NCBI RefSeq assembly: GCF_003290085.1
Contig: NZ_QMKJ01000003.1
Coordinates: 124,001-188,000 of the forward strand
Source: Aliidiomarina sp. B3213
GTDB taxonomy: Bacteria > Pseudomonadota > Gammaproteobacteria > Enterobacterales > Alteromonadaceae
Reading direction: 5' to 3'
DNA: 64,000 nucleotides
How positions within the stretch are numbered: the stretch's first letter is position 1; each line of letters begins with the position of its first letter. A program made the position numbers and the translations under genes. Positions 1 to 8,764 of this stretch are shown here, piece after piece. Below the pieces are notes generated by a model. The model was not told the DNA's origin and ran no database searches. It saw nothing but the letters and a program-made list of their open reading frames with translations.

Positions 1-31
1 TGAGCAGCTTGTGGAGTTTATTGAGCGCCAT
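1..31 (-). CDS. Possible 5' end of a fourth gene of the SMC operon (partial)
   Basis: An ATG at 31-29 reads leftward as MALNKLHKLL and stays open to the window edge, overlapping the end of the MksF-like gene by 14 bases. The preceding genes in this operon overlap in the same tight way, so a fourth coupled gene is plausible. In Wadjet systems a fourth gene (JetD, Toprim-type nuclease subunit) accompanies the SMC genes. Ten codons cannot identify the product and no strong Shine-Dalgarno is seen, so this is only a pointer to the sequence left of the window. Confidence 0.22.
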   Translation of the reverse strand, partial: MALNKLHKLL

Positions 32-1283
32 CAGCCATAAACTGTAACTCAATATCTTTCACTAATTGAACTTGGTTAAAGTAAGACATTGGCGTTTCAC
101 TGTAAGTTAAACGGAACAGCTTGCGTTCTTCGATCGGAAGTCCTTGATACTCAGAAATCACCTGATACAGCCATATTTCACCATCCCAATCTAAACCCTG
201 TTGCGCGAGATAGTCGAGTGCCCGAACAGGCTTTCCTTTTCCAGCAGCTAACACAGACAAATAGAACGACTCGACATCTTGCTTTAGTCGCTCTTGTTTC
301 ACCTGCAGAGCAGCGGTTTCGCCATGCGCTATTGCAGTAGGCTTCGTTCGCACTTCTTGCAGACGCTTTATCCGCGTGGGCCGCACAGGAGTTTCATTAA
401 CCAACTCTGCCATAGCTTCGGCGTCTGTGGCGCGGTCTATAGCAACTGAAACCGCAGGTACCAATGGTTTCGCTTGATTCAGTAGGTCAGGCAATGACGC
501 TCGCCAGCTGTAGTCACCCGGTTCGAAGTCTGGATGTTGTCGCAAGTACGCTGCCATTCCCGCAACCAATAGCGAGCGTTCTTGCTGTGCACGAAAACGC
601 GTAAGCAACTCGGTCATGCGCTCTTGCACGGCAAGCAAGCTCGCATGGTGCACACTTAGCTTTTGATTCAGGTACACCACCAATAACTTACGCAATTCAC
701 TGCTTGTTCCGGCAAGCGTAATCATTTCGTCAACACGCACGAGTTCCAAGCCTTCAAGTAAGCGATGTATTTGCTTGTGCGCAAGCTCGTTTTCCCGAAT
801 CTTGTCCGTCAAGCTAGCAACGAAACCAAAGTGTGAGTTTAAGCGTTGCCATAGGCTATCAATGGCTTCCTCAAATTGTCCGGTAAGGTCGTATACAGCC
901 TCGGTAAGGAGCTGTAACTGTAAATCAGCGTAACTATAATTACCTTTGTGCTGAGCTTCCGTATAGCTTATTGCTGTCGCTTCAATACGGTCGAGTTCAC
1001 CACTCACATCAGCGTGCGCTTGTCGCCTGCTTTCGTCGGCAATTAAGCCCGCGATCATATTGGCGATTTGCGGGCGCAGCTTTAGACCATAAGCATCGTC
1101 AGGTCGCCATAAAATTCGCGCTTGAATAAGCTTTTGTAAAACACGCTCACCTACGGCGGCTTCGTCGAACTCCCCCCGAATGTAGGCATCCATAAGTAGC
1201 TCGGCATGGTTACCTAACAATTTGAGGCGCTCGCCACCTAACTCCAGCATTTTTTGGTTTTGTAAGCCAGAGCTCACGACCAT
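18..1283 (-). CDS. MksF/JetA-like (kleisin-like) subunit of an SMC complex
   Basis: A 421-residue, mostly helical acidic protein with no signal peptide or membrane segment. It has a helical N-terminal part (about 1-130), a long helical middle part (about 130-260), a charged linker around 300-330 and a conserved-looking C-terminal part ending near FMADGAQ. Its size and its place as third gene after an SMC ATPase and a 207-residue protein fit the kleisin-like MksF/JetA subunit that bridges the SMC heads. Its start overlaps the preceding gene by 10 bases, so translation is probably coupled. The family call rests mainly on context and architecture. The gene order (SMC first, kleisin last) is the reverse of mukFEB, mksFEB and jetABCD. 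Cytoplasmic and nucleoid-associated if the call is right. Confidence 0.6.
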   Translation of the reverse strand: MVVSSGLQNQKMLELGGERLKLLGNHAELLMDAYIRGEFDEAAVGERVLQKLIQARILWRPDDAYGLKLRPQIANMIAGLIADESRRQAHADVSGELDRIEATAISYTEAQHKGNYSYADLQLQLLTEAVYDLTGQFEEAIDSLWQRLNSHFGFVASLTDKIRENELAHKQIHRLLEGLELVRVDEMITLAGTSSELRKLLVVYLNQKLSVHHASLLAVQERMTELLTRFRAQQERSLLVAGMAAYLRQHPDFEPGDYSWRASLPDLLNQAKPLVPAVSVAIDRATDAEAMAELVNETPVRPTRIKRLQEVRTKPTAIAHGETAALQVKQERLKQDVESFYLSVLAAGKGKPVRALDYLAQQGLDWDGEIWLYQVISEYQGLPIEERKLFRLTYSETPMSYFNQVQLVKDIELQFMADGAQ

Positions 1284-1897
1284 AGCTCCTCTTGCGTAGA
1301 ACTTTCTTCCACCGGAAGGTTCTCTTCGTCTTTAATAAAGCGCACTAATTCAATTAAGTAGTCTACTTTTCCGGTAGCAATGTAATACTGGCGATCGGCA
1401 TGAGGCTGAGTTAAATACCCATGTTCTTTCAGGCGCTTAAATACCGTTTTCGCTTGCGCATCCAGCTGCTCTGCCTGGGAGTTAAAGAACTTGTCAGCGG
1501 CAAGTTGACCAAATCGCTGTCGAAGCCCTTGGTGGTCTTCGGTTTTCTGCACAAACTCATGCAATTTGATCGTGTCACCCGGGGCGATGGTTCCGTCTTT
1601 ACCTAACGACTCCTGAACAATTTGCATCCAGTCTAGCAATGGCAATAGTGCATGCATGGTGGTAGAAAACTGTTGCTTTAATTGCTCTCTAATTTCAGGT
1701 GTTAACTCATTCCAGGCCAAGAAATACACCGCACCATCTTCACTTTGCGCAACGCGTCGATTCAAAGGACGCAAGTATTCATCAATTACATTTCTCACGT
1801 CATCTTGTGCAAGCTTTTGGTGCATTTCTGGCGCAGTCACTTCACACACGAACTGTCCAGACAAGAGGTACTCCACTAAAGATCCATAAGGCATCAT
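1274..1897 (-). CDS. MksE/JetB-like subunit of an SMC complex
   Basis: A 207-residue soluble acidic protein. The N-terminus (YGSLVEYLLSGQFVC) followed by a basic segment (LRPLNRRVAQSEDGAVYFLAW) resembles the winged-helix start of MukE/MksE/JetB proteins, and the length fits. MksE-type subunits bind the kleisin and tune SMC ATPase and DNA binding. The ATG at 1897 overlaps the SMC stop in an ATGA arrangement and the 3' end overlaps the next gene by 10 bases, so the three products are probably made in fixed proportion. The next codon is also ATG (1894), giving a one-residue ambiguity in the start. The identity is inferred from position and general pattern, not from a diagnostic residue. Confidence 0.6.
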   Translation of the reverse strand: MMPYGSLVEYLLSGQFVCEVTAPEMHQKLAQDDVRNVIDEYLRPLNRRVAQSEDGAVYFLAWNELTPEIREQLKQQFSTTMHALLPLLDWMQIVQESLGKDGTIAPGDTIKLHEFVQKTEDHQGLRQRFGQLAADKFFNSQAEQLDAQAKTVFKRLKEHGYLTQPHADRQYYIATGKVDYLIELVRFIKDEENLPVEESSTQEELWS

Positions 1898-4800
1898 GCT
1901 TCTACCTCCTGTCTCGCTTGCTTAAGCTTTTGACTTAGTTTCGACACGCGGGGTTCAATACGTTTCAGGACACGCTTACTGCTGTCAGCACCGTCTACTT
2001 CAATTAAATAACGATGTTTGAATAACATGAGTACGTCGGACTCCGGATTAGGGAACGCACCCACAATATCAATTTTGTTTTTGTCGCAAGCAGCGAAAAG
2101 TCGTTCCACATTGTGGTACGCCAAGGTACCAATTTCGTCAATTGGCCAATGAATTCGTGTGTCGGCTTCGCCTTTCAGTAAGCGCGTGAATGCGAGTAAG
2201 TATTTGCACAAAATAAGGTACGCCATACCATGGCTAGACGACTCAAGTAATTGACGGTCGTTGCGAATAACGAGGTCTGTGCCACCCTCTCGCAAATGCA
2301 GCTCAATGCGAAGTAAAGACTCTAATGCATACTCCTGATCTGCGCGCAGCATTTCCGCTACCTCTGCCAGGCTGTCCATATAAGCTTGGCTCGGTAAACT
2401 TTGTCCCGAATCACGCCAAGCCTGAATATGTTTCGCACATCGTTTCAATGGCTCCCAGAATCCAAGCTCATCTATAGTCGACGAAATTCGTACTTCCGAC
2501 TTCTCAACTTCATCAAGCTCTAAGTCGTCTCTCACCGCCTGGCTTAGTCTACGACTGAACTGCTCAACACGGTGGTTAATGTCTTCAAAAATAGCGAAGA
2601 AGTTCAGTAGAGCATTACCAATAGTACGACCTTGCTCGACCACTTGTGTTTGTTGGTCGCGAAGTAGTGTTAACAAGCCACCTAACACGCCATACACATC
2701 ATGGCCTACGAGAGAGTCTTCCAGCCCACCAAGCTGCTGCTCGATGGTATCTAAAAAGTCTGGTGTTGCGTCTTTACGAAGCGCACTCTCAAACTGTTCT
2801 AACCGCGCTTTAAGCTGTCTTTCCACTCTGTCGCGGGTAGCTAAACCTTCTGAGCAACGGTGTACACGCTCTTCAACACTTAACTGGTCATATTTCGTTT
2901 TATTAGGATGCTCTGCCACAGGTAAGTTATGGAGCTGCGACATGAATGGCGTAACAGAGTTAAGAAGGTTTTCTGCATCTTTCTTAGTTTGCTTGCTCTC
3001 TTGTAACCGCTGTTGAATTTGCAGCAAGCTGTCTTTACTGCTTGCTACAACCTTCTCTAACTCTCTTTTATTTGCTCGTAAAGACTGCTGCAACTCACGC
3101 TCTCGGTTCAACATTTCAGGGCGAGTTTTCTCGTAATCTTCAGCCATAAACAATTGAAAAGCTCTTAAAACGTCGTGCTTTCCTTCCAACTGCCTAATTT
3201 TCTGCTGCAATGCTTCTTTTTCTTCTTTGAGCTTTGCCAGCTTTTTCTTGTCGATACCTTGTTGCGCCAGCTCGTCACCAAAGTCGACTTCTAATGCCTT
3301 AACTTTCGCTTCAACGTCACTGCGCTTCTCGTCAATTTGCGTTTCTAGCTGCTGCCGCTTGTCATCGTACTCAGCAAGCTTCTCTTGTGCGTCTGCAGTT
3401 AACTCTAGTAGCTGGGCTTCCAAGCCATGACGTCTTTCTGCCAACTCTTCATCTTTTGCACTGCGAAGCTCTACCAGCTGCTTCTCGAGCTTTTGCAGCT
3501 CACTCGCCGCCGACTTGTTTCTTTGTTTCGCGTTCAGCTCTAATTCTTGCACAAGCCGTTGTTTACTCTCACGCGCGTAATTCCGTTCTTGCTCAAGTTT
3601 CTTCACCTGATGTTTAGCGGTAGTTTGCGCTTCCTGCTTTTCCTTATACTTTGCATGAGTACTCGCCAGCTCTGCTTCTGCTTCCTTTACCTGCTTTTCG
3701 GCTTGCTCACGCTGCTCTTGCGCATGCTCCAGCTGCTTACCAAGCTCGGCTTCAGCTTGCGCAAATGGCTGCGCATCGACACTGTCTAAATTCAGTTCAA
3801 TATCAAGGATCTGGTTCGCGGCTTTCTTGGCTAATTTCGGCTGTAGATCTGTCCGTGCTAGTAGGTTTTCTGCGAGAACCTTACCTACGCCTTGGTGCCA
3901 ATCCTTAACTTCGTTGTTCAGAAAAAACCTCAAGCTACGCTCGTCAGGATTCGCTTGTGCCTGCAATGCACTCTCATGTTGCTGCGCTGAATTGAATGTT
4001 TTACGAGCATTTGCCAACGCGGCGTCTGCGTTACTTTGCTGCTCACTCAGTCTTTGTAATGCCCGTTCATGGTCGCTCAATACCTCGCGGGCACTATCGA
4101 GATCATTTTGAATCGTTTCAATACGAGCTTCATATTCTGCTATTTGTAACTGCTCATCGGCACTTAAATTCGCCGCTTCAGAAGTGACCTTCAAACGCAA
4201 TAAGCGCTCATTCAGCGCTTCAATTTCAGACTGCAGCTGACCTTGCAGCTCTTGCTGTTCTCGCTCAAATTTCTGCTTAATATTCGACTGCTCAGACTCA
4301 AGTTTGCGCTTCTCTTCACGTTGCTGCTCATCTACACCCCGAATTTGCGTCTGATTCCTCTTCACCAGTCGGTCCAGTGACTCTCTTAGCTTGAGTTTTT
4401 GCTGATCTAACGCTTGTTGCTGACTCGCATGAGCATCAACTAACAGTTGGTAGCTTTCTTGGGTTTCTTCTAAAGATTCACGAAGGTCGGGTAACGACTC
4501 ATAATCTCGAGCAATGGCACTCATGTCTTGCTCAACAAAATCGTCGTATTGACGTTGATTACGATCAAGCCATCGCTCTGTTTCTTCAAGCTTGAGCTCA
4601 TCGGTCGTTATTTTCTGGCTGAGTTCCGACTTTTTCTCGTCAAAATTATCTCTAAAGCTTTCACGCTCTTTTTCTAACCCAGACACAAGCGCTTCGGCTT
4701 CAGCAATCTGTGTTTTTAAGTCGTTCGCATCATCTTCTAATAAGGGTTTCAGTTGCCATAGTTCCGACAAGTTGTCTTGCGACTCGGTCACCAAGTCACC

Positions 4801-5562
4801 CATAGCTTGATATTGCTTTTCTAAGCTGGAAAGGCCTTTAAACAACCGCATTTGCTGTAGCCACTGACGAATTTTAGTGGCCTTTATAGCTTGGGTCGGT
4901 TGGTGATTCCCTTCTTCTTCTAAAATGGTTGCTAACATGGTGCGAAGGGTGTCCATTTTCCCTTCCTTCGCATGAACAGCACTCACCAATTTCTCAATAT
5001 GGCGTAACTTCTGAGGGCTTTTGCACAGGGCAAACCTAGCTGCCGTTTGGCGCATTTTCAAGTTGTCACGACTTTGCCCTCGCATCATCGTAAAGTCATT
5101 CTGAATAATGGCTTTATATTCGCTAGTTGCCGTTATTTTGGACGTCGCTTTGCAATCTTGTTCCTGTAATCGAGCAAGCCAATCACTTTGACTCACGCCA
5201 ACCGCGCCCTTCTTGCTTTCACTCAATAATTGTTCAGGACTGTATGGCGCAGGAACAAAGCGATACTCAACACCGCCGTCATTCTTACGAGTTAAAACCA
5301 CCTGACACATATTGCCATGGCCATTTTCATACTCGTAAACCAAATAACTGTTGTCGAATGGAAGATAAAATTCATCGAACTTCTTGCGGGTTTTGGGCAC
5401 CACTCGGTTTGGCTGTTCACCATAAAATACCGGGATAAGACGCTGCAAAGTGGTTTTACCCGAAGCATTGGTACCACATATATTGGCATGACCGTCTAGG
5501 TTAAGCTCTACCACGCCTGGTAAATGCGTATGAATGAGAATAATGCGTTTTAACTGAGCCAT
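1894..5562 (-). CDS. SMC-type ATPase of the MksB / DUF3584 family
   Basis: A 1222-residue protein with the head, coiled coil, hinge, coiled coil, head plan of SMC proteins. Walker A is at about 30-37 (GTNASGKT). Very long charged coiled coils run from about 285 to 900. They are broken near 555-590 by a compact segment (WHQGVGKVLAENLL) that could be the hinge. The C-terminal head has a signature-like stretch (SSSHGMAYLILCKYLL, about 1107) and Walker B (RIHWPIDEIG, about 1140). The length is within the range of the MksB-like DUF3584 family. Such ATPases either organise the chromosome (MukBEF, MksBEF) or cleave or restrict small plasmids (Wadjet, with a JetD nuclease). First gene of the operon; the start matches the family N-terminus. 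Which of the two roles applies cannot be decided from the three visible genes. Confidence 0.82.
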   Translation of the reverse strand: MAQLKRIILIHTHLPGVVELNLDGHANICGTNASGKTTLQRLIPVFYGEQPNRVVPKTRKKFDEFYLPFDNSYLVYEYENGHGNMCQVVLTRKNDGGVEYRFVPAPYSPEQLLSESKKGAVGVSQSDWLARLQEQDCKATSKITATSEYKAIIQNDFTMMRGQSRDNLKMRQTAARFALCKSPQKLRHIEKLVSAVHAKEGKMDTLRTMLATILEEEGNHQPTQAIKATKIRQWLQQMRLFKGLSSLEKQYQAMGDLVTESQDNLSELWQLKPLLEDDANDLKTQIAEAEALVSGLEKERESFRDNFDEKKSELSQKITTDELKLEETERWLDRNQRQYDDFVEQDMSAIARDYESLPDLRESLEETQESYQLLVDAHASQQQALDQQKLKLRESLDRLVKRNQTQIRGVDEQQREEKRKLESEQSNIKQKFEREQQELQGQLQSEIEALNERLLRLKVTSEAANLSADEQLQIAEYEARIETIQNDLDSAREVLSDHERALQRLSEQQSNADAALANARKTFNSAQQHESALQAQANPDERSLRFFLNNEVKDWHQGVGKVLAENLLARTDLQPKLAKKAANQILDIELNLDSVDAQPFAQAEAELGKQLEHAQEQREQAEKQVKEAEAELASTHAKYKEKQEAQTTAKHQVKKLEQERNYARESKQRLVQELELNAKQRNKSAASELQKLEKQLVELRSAKDEELAERRHGLEAQLLELTADAQEKLAEYDDKRQQLETQIDEKRSDVEAKVKALEVDFGDELAQQGIDKKKLAKLKEEKEALQQKIRQLEGKHDVLRAFQLFMAEDYEKTRPEMLNRERELQQSLRANKRELEKVVASSKDSLLQIQQRLQESKQTKKDAENLLNSVTPFMSQLHNLPVAEHPNKTKYDQLSVEERVHRCSEGLATRDRVERQLKARLEQFESALRKDATPDFLDTIEQQLGGLEDSLVGHDVYGVLGGLLTLLRDQQTQVVEQGRTIGNALLNFFAIFEDINHRVEQFSRRLSQAVRDDLELDEVEKSEVRISSTIDELGFWEPLKRCAKHIQAWRDSGQSLPSQAYMDSLAEVAEMLRADQEYALESLLRIELHLREGGTDLVIRNDRQLLESSSHGMAYLILCKYLLAFTRLLKGEADTRIHWPIDEIGTLAYHNVERLFAACDKNKIDIVGAFPNPESDVLMLFKHRYLIEVDGADSSKRVLKRIEPRVSKLSQKLKQARQEVEA

Positions 5563-5615
5563 GCCAATACGTTCCTAGTTGTTTTCAAGTTACTACGGCT
5601 GCTTGTTGTCGTTCA

Positions 5616-6587
5616 TTACAGCGCAAAAGCACGAATCGAACCGTCGCGGCCACGCAGAATAAGCGCGCCAACACTGTCTATTTCAATACCAATTACACGT
5701 TCAAGTTGTTGCATGTAAAGCTGTTCAATGCGACCAACTTCGGTCATACAAGCTCTTCGTGTCATGCCTAACTGGCCAAGTTCTAACCCCTCTCCAGAGA
5801 AGCGATACTCACCAAAGAAACGGTTACAACCTGTTTGCCCAACCACGCGACCATCGGGGAGGAATGAAATCGTAGCAATCACGCTACCTGTGCTATTGCC
5901 ATTGATTTCACTTACATGCCATTCCACACCCTGAAGCATGCGCTGCGTGTCGCCACCACAACCTTTTACCGACTGCTGGCCAATGGTTCCTTCTACTTCG
6001 TATGGGAAGGGCAAACCAGTCATCGAGTCATGGCAGACACGACGCGTAATATTTAACGCTAAAGAGCCGTCGGCCGTGTTCGAGGTTAAGACATGCTGAG
6101 AGCGAAAAGGCTGCTCAAGTTGAATTCTGCTCACAGACTGAGTACTTGGTGTTTGATACTCTAGCGAGCCTTGTGCAAAACGAATACTCCAAAAAGGCTC
6201 ATTGCCACGCGCTTCAAAGTTAGGCGGTAGCTTCCCCTGAACATAACATGTCGGTAATGCCTGACCTTCAAGCGTCAGCGTTGCTTCATCACCTTTATTC
6301 CAAAACTCTGTTGTACCGTCTTGCGAACGGTAAAGTGCACCTGAAGCAGACTCTACACTTGCCAGAGAAATAACTTGGTCACGAACGAATAACTCCATAG
6401 ACGAGCGACCTGCCGTAGAAGACACCGGAAGCCTTGCACAAAACCAATCTTGTGTTTGTGTATTACTTGGCACCGCAGGTGGGCGCTCAATAGACTGAGC
6501 AGAACTTTGTTCTGTGGTCGTTTGGCAAGCACTCATAAGTACGGCAAGTGCCGCTGCGCTTAGCATTTTCAAGCTTATCTGCTTCAT
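5616..6587 (-). CDS. META-domain lipoprotein
   Basis: A 323-residue probable outer-membrane lipoprotein. The signal peptide ends in LAVLMSAC, giving a likely acylated Cys21, although the -3 residue is Met rather than Leu. After a linker rich in S, T and Q there is a Cys-containing beta domain reminiscent of MliC (about 48-116). A middle domain follows with the GNEPFWSIRF and VCHDSMTGLPFPY motifs of COG3650 (about 127-212), then a C-terminal META/HslJ domain (about 215-320, with QTGCNRFFGEY and MTRRACM). Proteins of this combination are envelope-stress or heat-shock-associated lipoproteins without a firm biochemical role. It lies 53 bases downstream of the SMC start on the same strand. Transcription through into the SMC operon is possible, as no strong terminator separates them. 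Confidence 0.82.
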   Translation of the reverse strand: MKQISLKMLSAAALAVLMSACQTTTEQSSAQSIERPPAVPSNTQTQDWFCARLPVSSTAGRSSMELFVRDQVISLASVESASGALYRSQDGTTEFWNKGDEATLTLEGQALPTCYVQGKLPPNFEARGNEPFWSIRFAQGSLEYQTPSTQSVSRIQLEQPFRSQHVLTSNTADGSLALNITRRVCHDSMTGLPFPYEVEGTIGQQSVKGCGGDTQRMLQGVEWHVSEINGNSTGSVIATISFLPDGRVVGQTGCNRFFGEYRFSGEGLELGQLGMTRRACMTEVGRIEQLYMQQLERVIGIEIDSVGALILRGRDGSIRAFAL

Positions 6588-6613
6588 TGTTCTACTCCAT
6601 TATGATTCTTAAA

Positions 6614-8083
6614 TTAAGATACTGCACCTGCAGACAAAGTTCTGTATTCGTCCAACGCGAATTGGTCAGTCATGCCACTCACCATATCTTGCAATAGCCG
6701 GCAGCGACAATACATCTCCCATACTTCAGGGTCGTCATGTTTCTTGTTTTTCATTTCCACATAAGCTTTCACGTGCTTATTCGGCAAGCGATTGAATAGA
6801 CGACTCTCGCGCAGCGGCTTATTTTTGGCATTGCTGTCTAAAAGTAGTGTGAAGTCCTTCTCGCTGAGCTCTAACAGAGGCGCATAGTGTTCTAATACAC
6901 CCGTTAATATTTGATACCCCTGCAACTCTAGCGTTTCTACTTCCGGGGTAGAGAAAATATGCCGTCTAGCAACTTTTTTTAGCGTTTCAATAACGGCATG
7001 CTCTGGCGAGCCGTCTTCGAGTAATGCGCGGTTCAAGGAACCGTCAAAAACTTCTTCAATATGACCCACAAATTCTTTCGCAGCATGGTGTACCAGTGGA
7101 TAAATCAGTAGTACTCGCAATTTAATGAAGAAAACGTGCGACTTATTAATGCTTTCTTGCTGCGCGGCCTCTAACGCTTGCTGCACAATGTCATTGAAGC
7201 TCAAACCATTGAAGTGTCGTGCATTGGGGTCTTGCTTGCATTGCTTCTGAAACTCTTCGCTAAGCAGTTTTACCAGTTCTTTCAGCGTCAATAAGTCTTT
7301 GTCGACCCCGTCTTCGATATCTGCGAGGCAGTAGGAAATATCATCTGCCGCTTCCATAACATAGGTCAAAGGAAAGCGATGTCCTGGGTCGATATCTAAG
7401 GCCTTCAGCAATGCTTTCACATATTCTTTTTCTGAATAGTAGAAACCCGGCTTTTTCTTCAAATAATCGAACGGATCGCCATCTTTTGGTTTAGCCTCGC
7501 TCGCAGCACGGGTGTATTTCAAAACACAGGCAGCTTGCGCGTACGTTAAATTCAACCGCTGTAGGTTTGCAATCAAACGTATTGCTTGGGCGTTTCCCTC
7601 AAAGTTAGCAAGTTCAATTTTAAATAACTGGGAATTAGATGTGTCTTTTTTAAAAGCCTTTAGGTACTTTACTTTTTTCTCGAACCACTGAGAAATCGCC
7701 GCTTCACCAAAATGACCAAACGGCGGGTTACCCATGTCGTGCATTAGGCAAGCCATTTCTACCAACGATTCAAATTCGCGATTCAGGTTCTTTAAACCAT
7801 ATTGCTCTAGCGCACCCTCTGTTTTCTGAAGCTCTCGAAAGATTTGCTGGCTAATGAATCGCCCAGTTTGTTGGACTTCTAAAGAGTGTGTCAGCCGGCT
7901 ACGTACCGCCGCATTACGTTCTAGTGGAAATACTTGTGTTTTCTGCTGCAACCTTCTGATGGCCGCTGAATTAATAATACGCCCACGATCACTTTCAAAT
8001 GCACGCAACAAGCTGCCATCACCGTCAAAGTCATTTGAGGCTACTGGACGTGTTGCGGTTATTTTTTTGGAAAAGTCTGTCAT
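6614..8083 (-). CDS. dgt: Deoxyguanosinetriphosphate triphosphohydrolase (dGTPase)
   Basis: A 489-residue HD-domain hydrolase that converts dGTP to deoxyguanosine and triphosphate and so tunes dNTP pools. The metal-binding HD signature is complete: His66 in RLTHSLEV, His115-Asp116 in CLMHDMGNPPFGHFGE and a later Asp in the EAADDISYCLADIEDG segment (about 268). The N-terminal DRGRIINSAAIRRLQQKTQVF stretch is the usual dGTPase entry motif. The length matches the long, E. coli-like subfamily of about 500 residues. It probably has its own promoter at 8122-8150. The downstream META lipoprotein is 26 bases away on the same strand. Confidence 0.93.
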   Translation of the reverse strand: MTDFSKKITATRPVASNDFDGDGSLLRAFESDRGRIINSAAIRRLQQKTQVFPLERNAAVRSRLTHSLEVQQTGRFISQQIFRELQKTEGALEQYGLKNLNREFESLVEMACLMHDMGNPPFGHFGEAAISQWFEKKVKYLKAFKKDTSNSQLFKIELANFEGNAQAIRLIANLQRLNLTYAQAACVLKYTRAASEAKPKDGDPFDYLKKKPGFYYSEKEYVKALLKALDIDPGHRFPLTYVMEAADDISYCLADIEDGVDKDLLTLKELVKLLSEEFQKQCKQDPNARHFNGLSFNDIVQQALEAAQQESINKSHVFFIKLRVLLIYPLVHHAAKEFVGHIEEVFDGSLNRALLEDGSPEHAVIETLKKVARRHIFSTPEVETLELQGYQILTGVLEHYAPLLELSEKDFTLLLDSNAKNKPLRESRLFNRLPNKHVKAYVEMKNKKHDDPEVWEMYCRCRLLQDMVSGMTDQFALDEYRTLSAGAVS

Positions 8084-8121
8084 GTTGTTTTAGGCGTAAA
8101 CTTATTTATTTTTATAATTTT

Positions 8122-8150
8122 AGTATACCCTAGCTGTAGATCAGCACCAA
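8122..8150 (-). promoter_or_regulatory. Sigma-70 type promoter for dgt
   Basis: Read on the minus strand: a -35-like TTGGTG (8150-8145), a 17-base spacer and a -10 TATACT (8127-8122), about 39 bases upstream of the dgt ATG at 8083. Spacing is ideal and the flank is AT-rich. No transcription data. Confidence 0.5.
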
Positions 8151-8156
8151 TGCTCG

Positions 8157-8657
8157 TTATGCAATCACTTCATAACCCGACCAATCCGGCACAAGGTCTT
8201 GTGTATTTCCGTCTTTGTGCAAGTGAACATGCCAGCCTTCCAGCATATCTACCGTAAGTAAGTCGTCTAGTGCGTACAAGTTGTCTTTATGAGGCATATT
8301 TGTGCCCAGCATCAGTCGCTGCTTACCCAACGCTTTTGCTTCCTCAACCGAACGCGCCACGCACACCATAAACTCATGGGCTTCGGCTAATTGACCTTGC
8401 TTGTACCCACCAAAGTTTACGAAATAGAGTCTTTCGCTTTGCTCGCTAGGGTCGCTTTTTAATTCAATCTTGTATCCATCAACATGATGAAGTTGCACAT
8501 AGCTATCTAAATGCAAACCTTTTTGCGTACCAAACCATTGCTTTCGAAGCTGTGGATAACAGTCTTCTATCGTTTCACCGACCACAAAACGTACGTCGTG
8601 CAGTTCTATGTTGGCTTGAGGCGCAGAACCACCCAAGTACACTAAAAACAACTTCAT
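8157..8657 (-). CDS. DUF1543 domain protein
   Basis: A 166-residue soluble protein starting MKLFLVYLGG, typical of the DUF1543 family, in which two related beta-alpha segments repeat. The first half holds ELHDVRFVVGETIEDCY and the second half the similar HEFMVCVARSVEEAKA. Function is unknown. I chose the ATG at 8657 rather than the upstream in-frame ATG at 8672, because the family begins with MKLFLVYLGG and the five extra residues (MRLKL) add nothing recognisable. It lies between dgt (same strand, downstream) and divergent selO and is probably transcribed alone. Confidence 0.72.
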   Translation of the reverse strand: MKLFLVYLGGSAPQANIELHDVRFVVGETIEDCYPQLRKQWFGTQKGLHLDSYVQLHHVDGYKIELKSDPSEQSERLYFVNFGGYKQGQLAEAHEFMVCVARSVEEAKALGKQRLMLGTNMPHKDNLYALDDLLTVDMLEGWHVHLHKDGNTQDLVPDWSGYEVIA

Positions 8658-8764
8658 CAGTTTAAGTCTCATTTTTTCATTATTCAGGCATGTTAAACTA
8701 AGGCATTCCTTTCTTTAAGGAAAGAACTTAAAGAGAGAGCAAAGAGGAAGAGCTAGGAGCAATC

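Noticed and set aside
2579-3908. Several open frames on the plus strand opposite the SMC gene
   Set aside because: Ser- and Leu-rich mirror translations of the coiled-coil; no ribosome site or family resemblance.
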